Part shown: one piece after another, positions 44,892-57,097 of the stretch
How the letters are laid out: every line of letters starts with the position of its first letter
Position numbering within the stretch: the stretch's first letter is position 1
From: Eucommia ulmoides
Taxonomy: Eukaryota > Streptophyta > Magnoliopsida > Garryales > Eucommiaceae
NCBI GenBank assembly: GCA_016647705.1
Contig: CM028335.1
Coordinates: 23,910,905-23,974,904, forward strand
Direction: 5' to 3'
Length of the DNA: 64,000 bases
The notes under the pieces: generated by a model
The model's database searches: none
What the model saw: only the letters and a program-made list of their open reading frames with translations
Told to the model about the DNA's origin: nothing
Made by a program: the position numbers and the translations under genes

Positions 44892-46028
44892 ATGGCGAAA
44901 AGAGTAGCTAAGAAGAGGGCCAGAGGAGAAGGGTCGGGTTCAAACCCAAGGGTGCCGACCGATGTAGACTTTGATGCCACCCGCTTTGTGTCAAAACAAG
45001 CGGTGGAACATTTCAAAGAACACGAAAAGCATCGTGCTTGCATACTTCAATGGGGATTCGGTCCGATTGAGGAGCTCCCGGAAAAATTTCGGAATGAAAT
45101 CTGAAGCGGCCACTGGGAGCAATTCTGCAAATCGCCACCCCCAGGTGAAATCTCTTTAGTCAAAGAGCTCTATGAAAATGCTACCGAGGCCATCGACGAT
45201 CTAGTAAGGGTCCAGAACCAACCCATTATCTTTAGCCCCGACTTCGTAAACCATCTCTTTGGGCTTTCGGCACCGGAGTCACTTGAAAGACAGGAACCTT
45301 CTTTACAAAGGGTCATCCAAAAGATCACATCTGGCTCGGTAAAGTGGAAACATCAGGGGCCGAACGTCGCTACATTTTCAGTGAGATGCCTCAAGCCGGT
45401 TTCGAAAATCTGGCACAACTTCATCTGTGGAAGCCTCCTGCCGACATCACACTTGTCAGACATCTCAAAGGACAGGGCCTATTTGATCTATAAAATCCAG
45501 ACCGGACAACCCATAAACGTTGGATTTCTGATCTATTCATCAATTCTTCATGCTATAAAAAGGGTAAAGGGTGGGCTCCCGTTTCCGTCACTTTTGACCC
45601 ATATATTCAGATTAGCTGATGTGATTGTATCTGGGGGAAGCCAATGTGAACCTATTGCTCCACTTATGCTGTCAGCGATAAATCGGTTGTGGAAGAATGG
45701 GGCGCAAGAGGCACCTGAGCCTGAGTCGGAGGAAGGGGAAGAGCAACCAGACGATACGGCTGGACCTTCTGGAGCCCGAGCTGAAAACTCCCAAGAGAGG
45801 ATAAATAAAAAGCTTCAGATGGTCCTCCAGAATCAATACAAGATTGTCTCTTTCCTGGACCAATTTTTGAGGCAACAAGATCGAGTCCAACGGAAGATTT
45901 GGGAGGGCCTTGGCCTTGAGATGGACGATTTCCCACTGATGCCATCTGTACCACCACATCTACTCCAGAGACCACATTCTCCTTCTCAAAGTGATGATGG
46001 TGATGATTCGTCTTCAGGTGAACAGTAG
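44892..46028 (+). pseudogene. Plant-transposon-protein family gene carried by C
   Basis: Two frames of the same family. The first (44892-45104) begins MAKRVAKKRARGEG, a basic start typical of the family, then DxDATRFVSKQAVEHF. The second (45381-46028) holds the core: FICGSLLPTSH at 14-24, KDRAYLIYKIQTGQPINVGF at 30-49, LPFPSLLTHI at 66-75, then a Glu/Ser/Asp-rich tail. The LLPxSH..IxxxxAxLIYxIxTGxPINVG..I...IxHA....GLPFPSLLT pattern is characteristic of the family annotated as 'putative plant transposon protein'. Its biochemical function is unknown. The copy is broken at one or two places. It replaces gag-pol in this element. Confidence 0.7.
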
Positions 46029-47750
46029 GGAATAAGCCTTATTCCCTAGGTATGTGTTCAACCCATTTTTTGTGCAAGCATGCTATATGTTTATTGGGAT
46101 CACTGATATTGGAACACTTTCGTGTTCAGGCCTGGGTGGTATGGATTAGATGATAGTTTAGTAGATGTTCATCCATTTTGACTTTTTGTAGAAAATGATG
46201 AACAATTATTATTATTTTTTGAACAAAATAAAAAAATTTGTTGTACAGACCTTTATTTATTTATGTATTATGAATGTTTTAATTTTTAAATTTTTAGTTT
46301 AGTTAGTTTAATTTTTTGTTTTTAAATGTTTAGTGATTAGATTAATATATGTATGTTAGTATTGGAATTAGTTTAGTATTGTGTATGTATAAAGTTGTGT
46401 TTGCATGATTAGATGTGAGTTCATTTGGTCCAAGACCCGATGATGAGAATTATCCCCTAATTGCATATTGAGGTCGGGGGTAATACCTTCCTGGTGTGTT
46501 TTGTGTGCTTAACATGTCGATTGGGTAAAAATTATCTCGATCCAAAAATTGCACGACATTTGAACTCAGTGAATAATTATCTAAACAATTAGACGTTGAT
46601 TATTCGATATTAAGTTCATAATAGAAAATGAGGAAACTAGAACTTGATTTGGGGAAAACTTGAGGCAGAATCCTAGGTAAGGTAATTCTGGAGACGTGAT
46701 TTAGGCCGTCAATTTTTCGCTTGATCCGTTGTAGCTAAACCTGAAAATATTTATTCCTTATTTCCCCTGTCGAAGCCGATAACGTAATCAATTCTGAAAA
46801 TGTTTCAAATACTCTTTTCATTTAGATTTTTCCTAAACCAAAGTCGCTAAGCCTAATTTTCAAAATTGAATGAAATCAAGTGAGCGGTAGGGTTTCGGAC
46901 GAATTTTTATTGATTCGGTATTAGTATATTCACTTGTCACTTTTGTATTTCTTTTTGCACACTCCTAAAATAAGTTTGGGGGTGTGTTTCTATCATTTCT
47001 TTTTACATATTCCTAAAATTTTACAAGTTCGAATAAGTTTGGGGGTGTGTTTTTCTAACTTCTTTTTGCACTCTCCTAAAACTGTAATAATTCGAATTAA
47101 TTTAGGAATATGTTAAAAAAAAAAAAAAGTGAATATTATTTTCATTTTCTTCTCTTTTGACAAGTAAATACAAGAATTTTCGTTTCTTATTCAGAATTGT
47201 ACTTTAAATTGTGGTGGGGTCATGAGAGAGGATAGCGACAAGCGATTTTACCTCGGGTATCGATCGATTAAACCAATTTTCTATTTTTATTCTAGTGATA
47301 CCTGTAGTTGTTCTCAAAAGCCAAACCAAGCCCTATTGATTTCTGTGATTATCCGAGCCTACATTAGTGGATAGTAGACTCCAATCAAGCATATGGTTTT
47401 CCTGAATCCTTTAAACGGTTTAAATTGTAAGCTTAACAATTGAATAATCGAATCCGGTATTTGACTAGTTATACATTTGAGTTCTCACACACACACTTCA
47501 CATGGATCTAGAATGGTTTTTATTGACATTGATAGTTGAAATTCTAGAACACCACTTGGTGTGGGATGCTTCCCGAACTTGATCCGATTTCAGGATGTTG
47601 AGGGAGGAACAAATTGGTCATTTCGATTGAACTTTATATTTACATGTATATACTTCTTTTGTGATATTTTAATTTTTCATTTTTAGTTGATTAGTTCGTT
47701 AGTTAGTTTAGTTTAATGTTAGTGTTTTGCTCGAGGACTAGTAAAATTCT
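46029..47750 (+). other. Non-coding 3' half of element C
   Basis: It begins with a hairpin-capable ggaataagccttattcccta at about 46030, the counterpart of the cttgggagacaacccaagg hairpin in Y and A. It then shares the Y/A tract (aactcagtgaataattatct, acttgatttggggaaaac, tctagaatggtttttattg). Three tandem units of a tttggg.gtgtgttt block are at 46940-47110. No gene. Confidence 0.7.
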
Positions 47751-47764
47751 GAGTTTGGGGGTAT
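47751..47764 (+). other. Polypurine tract of C
   Basis: gagtttgggggtat immediately before the right LTR. Confidence 0.8.
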
Positions 47765-48334
47765 TGATAGGTATGAAAAACCTATCTATTTCTAAACCAG
47801 ATTTATTAGTTCTCAAGTATTTTAGTTATATTTAATTGTGTTTTAGTGTGTTTTAGTGTAGAACAGGGAAATGACATCAAAGGGTGAGAAACAAGTGAAA
47901 ACGGTGGAGAAACGGTGAAGAAAATGTGCAAAACAGGGTTTCGGTGAATGAAGACCACTGCCTAAGTAGAAGTTCCACCGCTTAGGCGGAAAAGAGACAC
48001 AATGTTGGAGTGTTGAAGGGCTGAACCACCGCCTAGGCGAGAAAACCACCGCTTAGGCGAGAAACGATCAGAATGATATGCCCGCAGCCACCGCCTAAGC
48101 GAAAAAACCATCGGTTAGGCGAAATCACCGACAGACATTAACCGACTTAAAGCCACTGCCCGAGCGGTGAACCACCACTTAGGCGGTGACACTCTGCATA
48201 GAAATATCTGTTTTCAATTATTCACACTTTTCTCTGTGGGAACGACATCCGATCTTCAAAGATCCACTATATTAAAACTTTAGACCACGTATACTTGCGA
48301 GCATATATAGGCATGCACAAAATTGCACCTACCA
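47765..48334 (+). repeat. Right LTR of C, shorter copy
   Basis: Starts TGATAGGTATGAAAAACC and ends ..gcacctacca, both as in the left LTR, with less sequence between. Confidence 0.88.
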
Positions 48335-49332
48335 GCAGCGCACCACGATGTATACTGGTTCATCAAGCTACTCTTGGCTAATCCAGTCCTCTGTGTCCCA
48401 CGAAGAGTCGCACCCATAAAACCACTAAAATTCCTTAAACAGGTATGAACGAAACATTTACACAACTATTCTTTTCACAGATTCATAATCAACCTTTACA
48501 ATTCCCTTTTTACAGGTTAGGGAATAACCTCTATCTTTTTAACAGGCTAAAGATTAACCTAAATCTTTTGTACTTAGGCAAAGAATCAAACCTCACAAAA
48601 ATCACTCCAAGTATCATTTTCACCGGTAAGGATGGAACCGTTACAAATCACATAAACTAATTTTATTCACGAAGAATTAACACCTATCTCTTTTCACGAA
48701 AAAGAGTAACCGAACATTTTTATGCCTTAGGTAAAGATCAAACCTCAATCTCTTTACCGGAAGAGATTGAAACCTAGCTACCCTTGATTAGATATTCCCA
48801 ACAATATCTAATCTGCACACAACTCACCAATTACAATAAATTGATAAGTTTCTTCTTACTCGAAGCTTCTACCGCCTCAAGTCTATTTAAACTTAATTAA
48901 TGTCCCAATAAATACTCGTGATAGAATTTAGTGAGAAATTCAAAATCTGATTATAAAATAAGTGGGTAGCTCAAAATTGAGCACGTAATCAGATTATCGC
49001 CAAAATCGTTTTAAAATGATTTTTATGCACTTTAAAGTTCAAAAACGATTTTACAATGATCTAGAATCCAAGAAAGCAATAATAATATAAAATAACAATT
49101 AAGAACAAAAGTTTGAAACGATCTCACTATGATACCACCAAACAAATGAAAATTGAATCGCAGTAAAGCTTATTAGATTGGTGACAACAAAATTCTCAGC
49201 ACTTATTCTCAAGAATTTCTCTCAAGAATGATCTCACAATAAACTCTCAGTATAATATCAGAATGATGACTCTCAGAAAGTTCAGGAACTGATTTGTTCT
49301 TGATAGAATGATCTCTTCATAAGTGAAAAATG

Positions 49333-49349
49333 CAGGTCTATATATACTG
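49333..49349 (-). promoter_or_regulatory. TATA box of D2
   Basis: The minus strand reads cagtatatatagacctg. Confidence 0.55.
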
Positions 49350-49714
49350 ATTTAAAACAAGTCATCTAATGGTTAGTTCCTACAAAATAAGACATTTAAA
49401 TGCTCATATAGACCCCATATATTAATATGACTCGATCATGGTTCAATTCACTTAATTATAGCATTTAAATCATTTAATTTAGTTCTCAAAATATTTCACA
49501 TTCTCAAATCGAAAAGATAGGAAGTATTAAATAGACTAAATTAACAAACACTCAAAATAAGTGTACCATATCTATAAGTATATCTAAATAAGAATAATAT
49601 ATCTATAAAATATTCAAATCCACAGAATATTTCCAAAATATCAGCCAAAAAATGGCTAGTAACGGCTATTTTTAAATAAAATCCTCGAAATCCTCAAATT
49701 GTGAAATTGCACAG

Positions 49715-50040
49715 TCAGTTAACTGACCAAACCACCATCAGTCGACCGATCATTTCAAGTTGTAGCCTAAGAAATTTTCATACGCCAATCGACCGATCCC
49801 CCATGAGTCAGTTGACCGATTAATTCAGGATGCTCCCCAGGCCATTTTTTGGCCCTCGTCGGTCGACCGATCATCGACGGTCGGTTGACTGATCGATTCC
49901 AAGAGTTCACTTTTAATCCATCGATTGACTGATCTCTCTTGATCGGTTGACCGATTGATTCAGAGACTACTCTATTTCCCAGCCTATGCTTGTCGGTTGA
50001 CCAATCCTACTTGGTCGGTTGACCGATCAATGCTGGAAGA
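49715..50040 (-). promoter_or_regulatory. W-box-like array in solo LTR D2
   Basis: Six TTGAC[CT] cores on the plus strand, most as ggttgaccgat, plus several gtcgaccgat variants. The array lies about 380-700 bp upstream (minus sense) of the TATA box at about 49337. Confidence 0.55.
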
Positions 50041-50497
50041 ATTTTTTCTTAGTTCATTTCAACTCCAATCTTCAACGTTTTCGATCATTTAACTGATTTC
50101 TTTTCTTGGTTAACTTAATTGACACTATTAATCAATTTTAAACACTAATATTTCTTAAAGTCAATTTTTCTTTTTCAATTTCATATTTGAGCAAATATGT
50201 GAACTAATTAGGACCCTAACAAAAATACACATAAATATAAATCATTTTTGTGTTGTGTGTGATCCTAATTGGGATACATTAAGAGTAAAAAATGACTTGA
50301 GTTGTTTTCACCTAAATTCTTCAGAATCTTCAATCTCTTAATGTCCGTCTATTTGTCTATCTCTTAGCATCCTTAGCAATTACTTCATAATAACATCAAC
50401 AATAGAACTTTTATATTGAAACACTCAACAAATTCATTAGTTCTACCAAAAACATCAACACTTAATTGTCCATCAAAATCTCGAGATCAACAAGAAC

Positions 50498-51899
50498 AAT
50501 AGCTTGGAAAGGTCTCACCGAGAAAACACCGAAGATTAAAAAATAATCGCAATATAGCAGAAATCGGTGATGCCAAATCAAAAGTGCTTTAGATGAAGAA
50601 CGTCGCAAGAATTTATCTTGAAAATCTCAGCGTAAAAACCTCTCTTAGAAAAGCTTTGAATTGATGTTCTTGATGTAATTAACCTCAATCCGTGGGTCTA
50701 AATATATGGACTGATAACAAGCCCTCCAATGGTTACTTTTCAAAAGATATGCCTCTAAAAATCACTCTTAGACCCCATATAATAATATCTTCTTCTGGGG
50801 TAATCCACTTAAAAATAACTTCTAAATCTCTCAAATAAGTCCATGAAATATTTATCAATTTACAATCATAAAGATATGAGGTATTTAAATATTTAAATTG
50901 AGATAATCTGAAATTATGTGAACCAATTCAATAGGGATATTAAAATACATGTATCATATCTTTAATAAGATCAGATCCCCCAAATTTCTCTCTTGGAATC
51001 ATAAAAAAATGGCTAGTTTTTTACTGAAAGACCAAGTTCCTTAAAATCTCAACCAAAATAGTCAGTTGACCGACCCCAGGTGTTCGGTTGACCAATTGAC
51101 ACAGCACTGAAACCAGGCCAAGGCTTTACAGGCAGTTGGTTAACCGATTTCACCAAATGGGTTGACTGATTGATGCAAAGAGTTTCTCCAGCCAAACTTC
51201 AACCCAATCGGTTAATCGATTTCCTCCCAATCGGTTGACTGGTTGTTTCATAGCCTTTCCCTACCAAAACCTCAAATCCAATCGATTGACCAATTGCCTT
51301 CGTTTAGTTAATCGATCATTGCATGGACATTTTATTTTGCTTCGAAAACCTCAATGATTCAAACGGTTGACCAATTCCTCTTAATCGGTTGACCGATTAA
51401 AGCTGGGTGGTCATTTCCTTCTCCAATTCTGCCCCAAAACTCACTCTTTGATTCAATTTACCGATTGCTTTTCTCGGTTATCTGAATTGACCCTAAAATT
51501 CAACTTTTTACCTTATTTTCAATTAGGTTAATTATCATTTTCAATTTAATATAAGGAGCACATATCAAATCAATAATTAGGATCCTAAATACTATCTTAT
51601 CAATATCAAAACACACATAAAGATAACTCATGAAATAGTATCGTGTGTGATCCTAATTCGGGTTGCATTAAGAGTATTGAGTTATTTTTACCTAATTTCT
51701 TCAAGGTCTCCACACCTCTTCATTTCTTCAATGCGTCCATTTTTATACCCTGAACTCTTTCTTCATAATGTATTCACATAATCAATAATATGAAACTCTT
51801 TTCTGAAATACTCAACAAACACATTAGTTCTACCAAAAATATCAATACTTAATTGCTCATTGAAACCTAGGGATCAACAATCTCTCCTTTTTTTTATCG
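50498..51899 (-). repeat. Left LTR of D, second part
   Basis: Continues D's LTR after D2: aatagcttggaaaggtctca matches ccatagcttggaaagatctc at about 58629 in the right LTR. It ends ..gggatcaaca. It holds a W-box-like array at 51060-51400 with about seven TTGAC[CT] cores. Confidence 0.8.
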
Positions 51900-52925
51900 T
51901 GACAATTAACTTTGATCTTTTATTTTATTTTATTTTTAAAATTGTAACCACGCTCCCCCTAAATCTGAGGAGGGGTATTTAAACTCATTTAATCATAAAC
52001 ATGAAAACATAATCAAACAATTCAAAAGATATTCAATAAAAGCCCAAAAATCAATATAACGATAATAATATTCAACAAAAGCTTAATGTAACCAATTCAA
52101 CCACGATCTATCTTTAATTAGTGCAATACGTAGGCAAACAAATTCCTAAACATCAACTAACTCATTTAAACATCAACTTCACCCCCTTTGTTATGTCAAA
52201 AAGTGGGGATAAATAACCAAATCAATATTTCTTTTAACACCCTTGATAAATAGTATGATAAAAATTTCTTTAAAAAAATCATAAAATCTTGATTTTCAAC
52301 AATGAGGATAAAAATTATTTTCAACACTAGAATATATGTGGATCATCATAATAATTAGATATTAAAGCATCAAAGATCATATTTAGATAATAAACTAATT
52401 ACCACTTAGTCTATCTAGATCAAGTACCACAATCCTAGACTAACTATTACAAACCAAGGTGCCACGGTAAGACTTGTTCAGTTACATAACCAAAATGAGA
52501 ATGACAAAACAAGAAATCTAATGTGGTCCCTATCCTATAAATGGAAAGTATGGTCCCAGTGGACTAGTGGCCAGTTGCTGTGGGTACTGATTACCAGGCT
52601 GCACACCTGAGCTCAAGGGCATCTGTTGATAATATGATATAGATGGTCCTGCCCCTGATGACCCTGCTACAGTGGATTCTCCAAAGGATTGTTGCGCTCC
52701 GAAGGTAGTGTGCCAACTATACAGCTGTAGGGTGCTAAACTACTATTGGCTACTAAACTGCGGGTTCTGCATGAATTGGAACATGTGTTCCATGCTACGT
52801 GTAATCCTCCCAAACCCAACTTTTATAGTTTTAGCAAGCCTCTTGTATCCGCTTTCCATGGACACCCTTATCTCCGCCATGTTATTTTCGATCCCATATA
52901 TTCTATAATCAATCATCTTTATGTA
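51900..52925 (-). other. Polypurine tract and 3' non-coding region of D
   Basis: The minus strand carries aaaaaaaaggagagat directly before the LTR. Beyond it the sequence is non-coding and parallels 13245-14384 of X1, including the ctccccctaaatctgaggag (about 51952) and gtggtccc.atcctata blocks. The frames at 52672-52982 have no domain. Confidence 0.65.
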
Positions 52926-53940
52926 TTACTGGAGTTCATCGACTTGATTCCTAAGCATATCAATCTTCTTATTCGAGCTTAGTTCTTCTTCTTCTTCTTC
53001 TTCTTCTTCTTCTTCTTCCACTATCATTCTCTCTATCTTCTCCATTTTTTCCACCCACCTATTTCTCTTGAATTTATACCCCATCAAAATACAACTACCA
53101 ACATTTATCCAAGTAGGGGTCATCATGAAAAAATTACTTTCTTCATGGTCATCGTCAAATCCGAAAAAATCAAATATTCTTTTAATTACATCACCATAGG
53201 GTATCACTCTTGAGGGTTTATTTAAATGATACTTCATGTGCTCAAGCATAATGTGGGCTATATCAAGTTTTCTACTCTCAACAATTTCATTTAGCAAATG
53301 TAAGTCAAAATCATTAACACTTGCATAACTCCCTCCTCTAGGAACAATTGAATAAGTAATCATCGAATGAATTAGACAATTCTCAAGTGATAGTGATCCC
53401 ACGCTATCATCAACCGAACCAAAGTTATTAGCATTCTCGCTTCTCCTAAAATTCGCCGCAAGCCAATGAGTGGTGTTGTAAGGAAAAACATCTCATTTGT
53501 TGAACTTCAAAATGTCTCTAAGACCATCCTTATCAAATCTAATTTCAACCCCTTTAACAAATGACCTCATTTGTTCATCTCTAATTGGAAGATTACTATA
53601 AAACATTATTACCCAATGGGACATCCATTCATTGTTTTCGGAAAGAAAGTCGGTCCAAGCCAATTTCTTAACATACTTCTCAAGATCGATATTTTTCTTT
53701 TTAAATCCAACAAAATCAACGGGTTTACAAAAAACGACCTTTCGATTTGAAAACTCATTTTTTTATCTCATTTCATCCACTTTGCTTTCAAAAACAACAA
53801 AAGCAACGAGTTTACAACAAATGACCTTTCGATTTGCCAACTCATTTTTGTATTTCATCTTATCCTCTTTGCTTTCAAAATGAATAGTGTCAAATTTAGG
53901 CTTTCATAGGCAAGGTTGTTTACTTCCAGGCATTTTTTCT
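52926..53940 (-). pseudogene. Plant-transposon-protein family ORF carried by D
   Basis: The open part (52926-53402, 158 residues) has the same landmarks as the X1 protein: SIVPRGGS at 18-25, NDFDLHLLNEI at 30-40, LDIAHIMLEHMKYHL at 46-60. The C-terminal part has a run of about 13 Glu from a (TTC)n repeat (plus strand 52982-53020), then a short coiled coil. Sequence continuing to about 53940 corresponds to the N-terminal part of the X1 protein. The copy is broken in several places. A TATA-like box and motif array lie upstream at 54203-54340. Confidence 0.6.
52982..53020. repeat. (TTC)n microsatellite in an ORF
   Basis: About 12 TTC units; read on the minus strand they encode the poly-Glu run of the D ORF. 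Confidence 0.95.
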
Positions 53941-54199
53941 CAATAGTAAGTCCCACAACCAATTTAAGTTCCAAAACTTAATAAGGTGAAGTAGATTTAC
54001 CGAAACCCTAGAGTGAAGAAAAAGAACCAACCTTATGATGAAGCTTTTGACTTCCAAATGATAGATCCAAGTCCTAAATCTTCTATTCCAAGCCAAAATA
54101 TGAAGATCTATTGAAGATTTGAGAGAAAAACTCTAAGGAGATTAAGGGTTTTAGAGAGAGAAGGCCTCAAAACGAAATGGGTGGTAAAATAAGAGGTCT

Positions 54200-54340
54200 A
54201 CGGATATTTAATCCAGTAACAGCTAGTTGACTGACTGTCATTAGTAGGTTAACTGGCCAAGGCAAAGTTTGTGTACTGTAGACTCTATTCCTGTCGGTTG
54301 ACCACAAGTTCTGTTGGTTGACAGATAGGACTCCTTTTGT
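54200..54340 (-). promoter_or_regulatory. Putative internal promoter of the D ORF
   Basis: In the sense (minus) direction: ggttgacag, ggttgaccac and agttgactgac motifs (54326-54226 on the plus strand), then ggattaaatatcc (54202-54214) as a TATA-like box, then a leader with ctctagggtttcgg at about 54000. The layout is the same as in X1 and C. Confidence 0.4.
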
Positions 54341-54670
54341 CCATTTATGAGTTTTTTGTCCTATTTAATCAACTAGTCAATTTTTACCTCTTATTTTGAT
54401 CCACACATATTATTTAAAACATTTGCATACCCCCATACATGCACATATCACAATTATCTAATTTATAAAATGCGACGCATTTGTCCCCCGGACAAAATTG
54501 ACATAATTGAATTTTACAAAATTTGACATACCTGGATCGTCCTTGGGAGAAATTGGTATGTGTATCTTTGGTAGATTGTCAATTTCACACTTGTTGTCCT
54601 TTGAATTCACTATTTTTCCTCTTGCTTGATTTACTACTTTGACTTCCTCTTTACCTGCATTGGCTTTCTT

Positions 54671-55194
54671 CTAGATTGGTTCAATAATAACTTTCTTGCC
54701 TCTGTACGGTGCTTTGTGCTGCTTTTTGAACTTTCTACTTTGCATATACTGATTCTTCCTCATTGGTGTATTGAATCTAGACTCCTTTCTTGGCACGTAG
54801 TATTCATTGTATCCTCTTGATTGATCGAATCTCCGATTAGTAACTGCATAAAAAATTTCTCTCCTTAGTCTCCAGTTATTTATAGATCCAAAAGGGTAAC
54901 CTGCAACAAATAACAAACTTTGTCAAAATAATCATGCTTCCCACAATAAAAACATCTAGCATTGTTAGTATGTTTCTTCGGATAATCATTATTCCGTATG
55001 GGAACACAATATTGCTGGTGATATTGTGAAGCTACTTTAGCAACTATTGGTTTTTCAACAAAGTTTAGTTTTCTCAATATCCTTGAATTTATTCACTGAT
55101 TCGTTAAGCTCTTTTTGGGTCTTTTCTAGTGATCGCTCGAATGAATTAACGTTCACCTGTAGAACAAAATGTTTCTTATGCATAAATTCAAGAT
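54671..55194 (-). pseudogene. Gag remnant of D: zinc-knuckle-type region
   Basis: The frame at 54880-55077 contains CFYCGKHDYFDKVC, clearly derived from a CX2CX4HX4C retroviral-type zinc knuckle. It is followed by the basic region GYNEYYVPRKESRFN (54671-54916) that X1 also has. Nucleic-acid binding is the known role of such knuckles. This is a fossil copy. Confidence 0.65.
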
Positions 55195-57092
55195 TGTTGG
55201 CCCAGTGAGCTACCCAAGATGGAGGTGAATTGGGTAGTATTAAAAATTATCAGAATATAACACTTCAAAAAATAAATAATTAATTTTATTCTAAAATTAA
55301 TTATTATCATTATAGCAGCGGATATGTGTTATCAACTAGGTGCACACCCAAACAACAAAATATAAACAATATAAATAATGCAGCACACAGAAATTTATAC
55401 TGGTTCACCAAACTACTCTTGGCTAATTCAGTCCTCCAAGCCCCTACAGAGATTCGCACCCACTAATCACTAAGATTCTTTTAAACATGCAGGAACCAAA
55501 CTTTTACACAATGATTCTTTTCGCAAGCTTAGAATCAACATTTATAAATTCCTTTTCCCAGACTTAGGAATAACCTCTTCTTTTTTCCCGGCTCAAGAAT
55601 AACCTTATCTGTTTACAGGATAAAGATTAACGTGATCCTTTCATAGGTTAAGGATCAAACCTAATTCTTTTATAACTTACGCTAAGAATCAAACCGCACA
55701 ATCACTCCAAGTATTATTTTCTCAGGTAAGGATGGAATCTTTACAATTCACTCATAACTGATCCTAATCAGGAAGAATCACACCTAAGCTCTTTTCAACA
55801 GGAAAAGAGTAACCTAACCTTTTCGTACTCTAGGAAAATATTAGACCTCAATCTCTTTACAAGAAGAGATCGAAACCCAAACTTATTAGAAATTCCCAAT
55901 AATATCTAATCCGCACATAACTCACCAATTACAGAATTGATAAGCTTTTTCCTACTCAGAGCTTCTATCACCCTAGATTAATTAATACTCAATTAATGTC
56001 CCGATACTAGTGATATAAATAAAGTGAGGAAACAAAATCTAATTATAATAAAGAATACGGATAGCGCAATTAAGCATGTAATCAAATTAACACACAAATC
56101 ATTTTTAAAAGATTTTTATGCTTTTAAAGTTCAAAAATTATTTCTCAAAAAGATCAATTTACCAAGCAAATAATAATAATAATAAAATACTCAATTAAAG
56201 ATTGCTTGGAACAATCTCACCAGGAAAACACCAAATAGATTGCACGTAGTATCACATGACAGCTTTGATCGGTGACGCTAACTCAAATAGCTCTTTAACT
56301 CAAGAACTTCTCAATAATCGATCTCACAATTAATCTCTCAAAATAATATCAGAATGATAACTCTTAGAAAATCTTAGGAACCGAATAGTTCTTGATATTG
56401 TGTGTATTGTCTTCTTGTAATGTGAAATCAGTAGGTCTACATATAAGGAATTAGAAAAGGCCTTCCAACGGCTAGTTTTCAAATAATAAGTATCTAAAAA
56501 GCACTTATATACCCTATATATCATTATGACTTAATCCTGGTATAATTCACTAAATAATATATTTTAGCCATAGGTCGACTTATCTGTCGACCGAACGATG
56601 CAGCAACTTCTCCTTTTAAGCATTTGTTGACCGACCAGTTGACTGCTCAGGCTGTAACATCTCTCCTTAATCCGATTTTAATTCATTTTCTTCAATGTTT
56701 TTATTCATTTAACCGATTTCGTTTATCGATTAGCTCCACTAAAATCATAAATTCAATTTTAATTTATTATCTTTATTTCTTTTTCAAATACACATAGGAG
56801 CAAATGATTTAAATAATTAGGATCCTACAAAAACACACATAATTTTAAAAAACATTTTGTGTTGTGTGTGATCCTAACTAGGATACATTAAGAGTTAAAA
56901 TTTAACCTGAGTTGTTTTCCCTAGGTTCTTTAATTTCTTCAAACTCTTAATCTTCCATCATCTTTAACATTGTCATAATATTTTCATGATCATTTTCATC
57001 ACTAGAACTAATAAACTGAAACACTCAATAAAATCGTTAGTTCCACCAAAAACATCAACATTTAATTATTCATCAAAATCTTAGGATTAACA
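55195..57092 (-). mobile_element. Solo LTR D3 in the gag region of D
   Basis: tgttggcccagtgagctacc to ..ttaggattaaca, about 1.9 kb, flanked by aagat (55190-55194) and aaaat (57093-57097), a one-mismatch target duplication. The host sequence on the two sides joins as cataaattcaagat / gattcttaagaat, which matches uninterrupted X1 sequence at 16518-16545. Only a short motif array remains, at 56570-56650. Confidence 0.82.
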
Positions 57093-57097
57093 AAAAT

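Larger units (their letters stand above)
41763..48334 (+). mobile_element. Gypsy element C carrying a plant-transposon-protein ORF
   Basis: Complete plus-strand structure: LTRs at 41763-43290 and 47765-48334 (the right one is shorter), a tRNA-Asp-type primer site at 43297-43314, a polypurine tract at 47751-47764, and a perfect target duplication gcagc at 41758-41762 and 48335-48339. It sits inside D2. In the shared part the LTRs differ at roughly 20 of 450 positions by my count, mostly C/T and G/A, which at usual plant rates suggests about 1-3 million years. The internal region has a non-LTR gene-like cassette (43990-46028) instead of gag-pol, and a 3' half shared with Y. Confidence 0.88.
41560..50492 (-). 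mobile_element. Solo LTR D2, split by element C
   Basis: TGTTGGCCCAGTGATC.. (41560-41762) continues after C at 48340 and ends ..gagatcaaca at 50492. The perfect target duplication agaac occurs at 41555-41559 and 50493-50497. Without C the LTR is about 2.36 kb, the same size as the left LTR of X1. It has a W-box-like array (49715-50040) and a TATA box (about 49337-49346), both in minus orientation. Confidence 0.85.
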
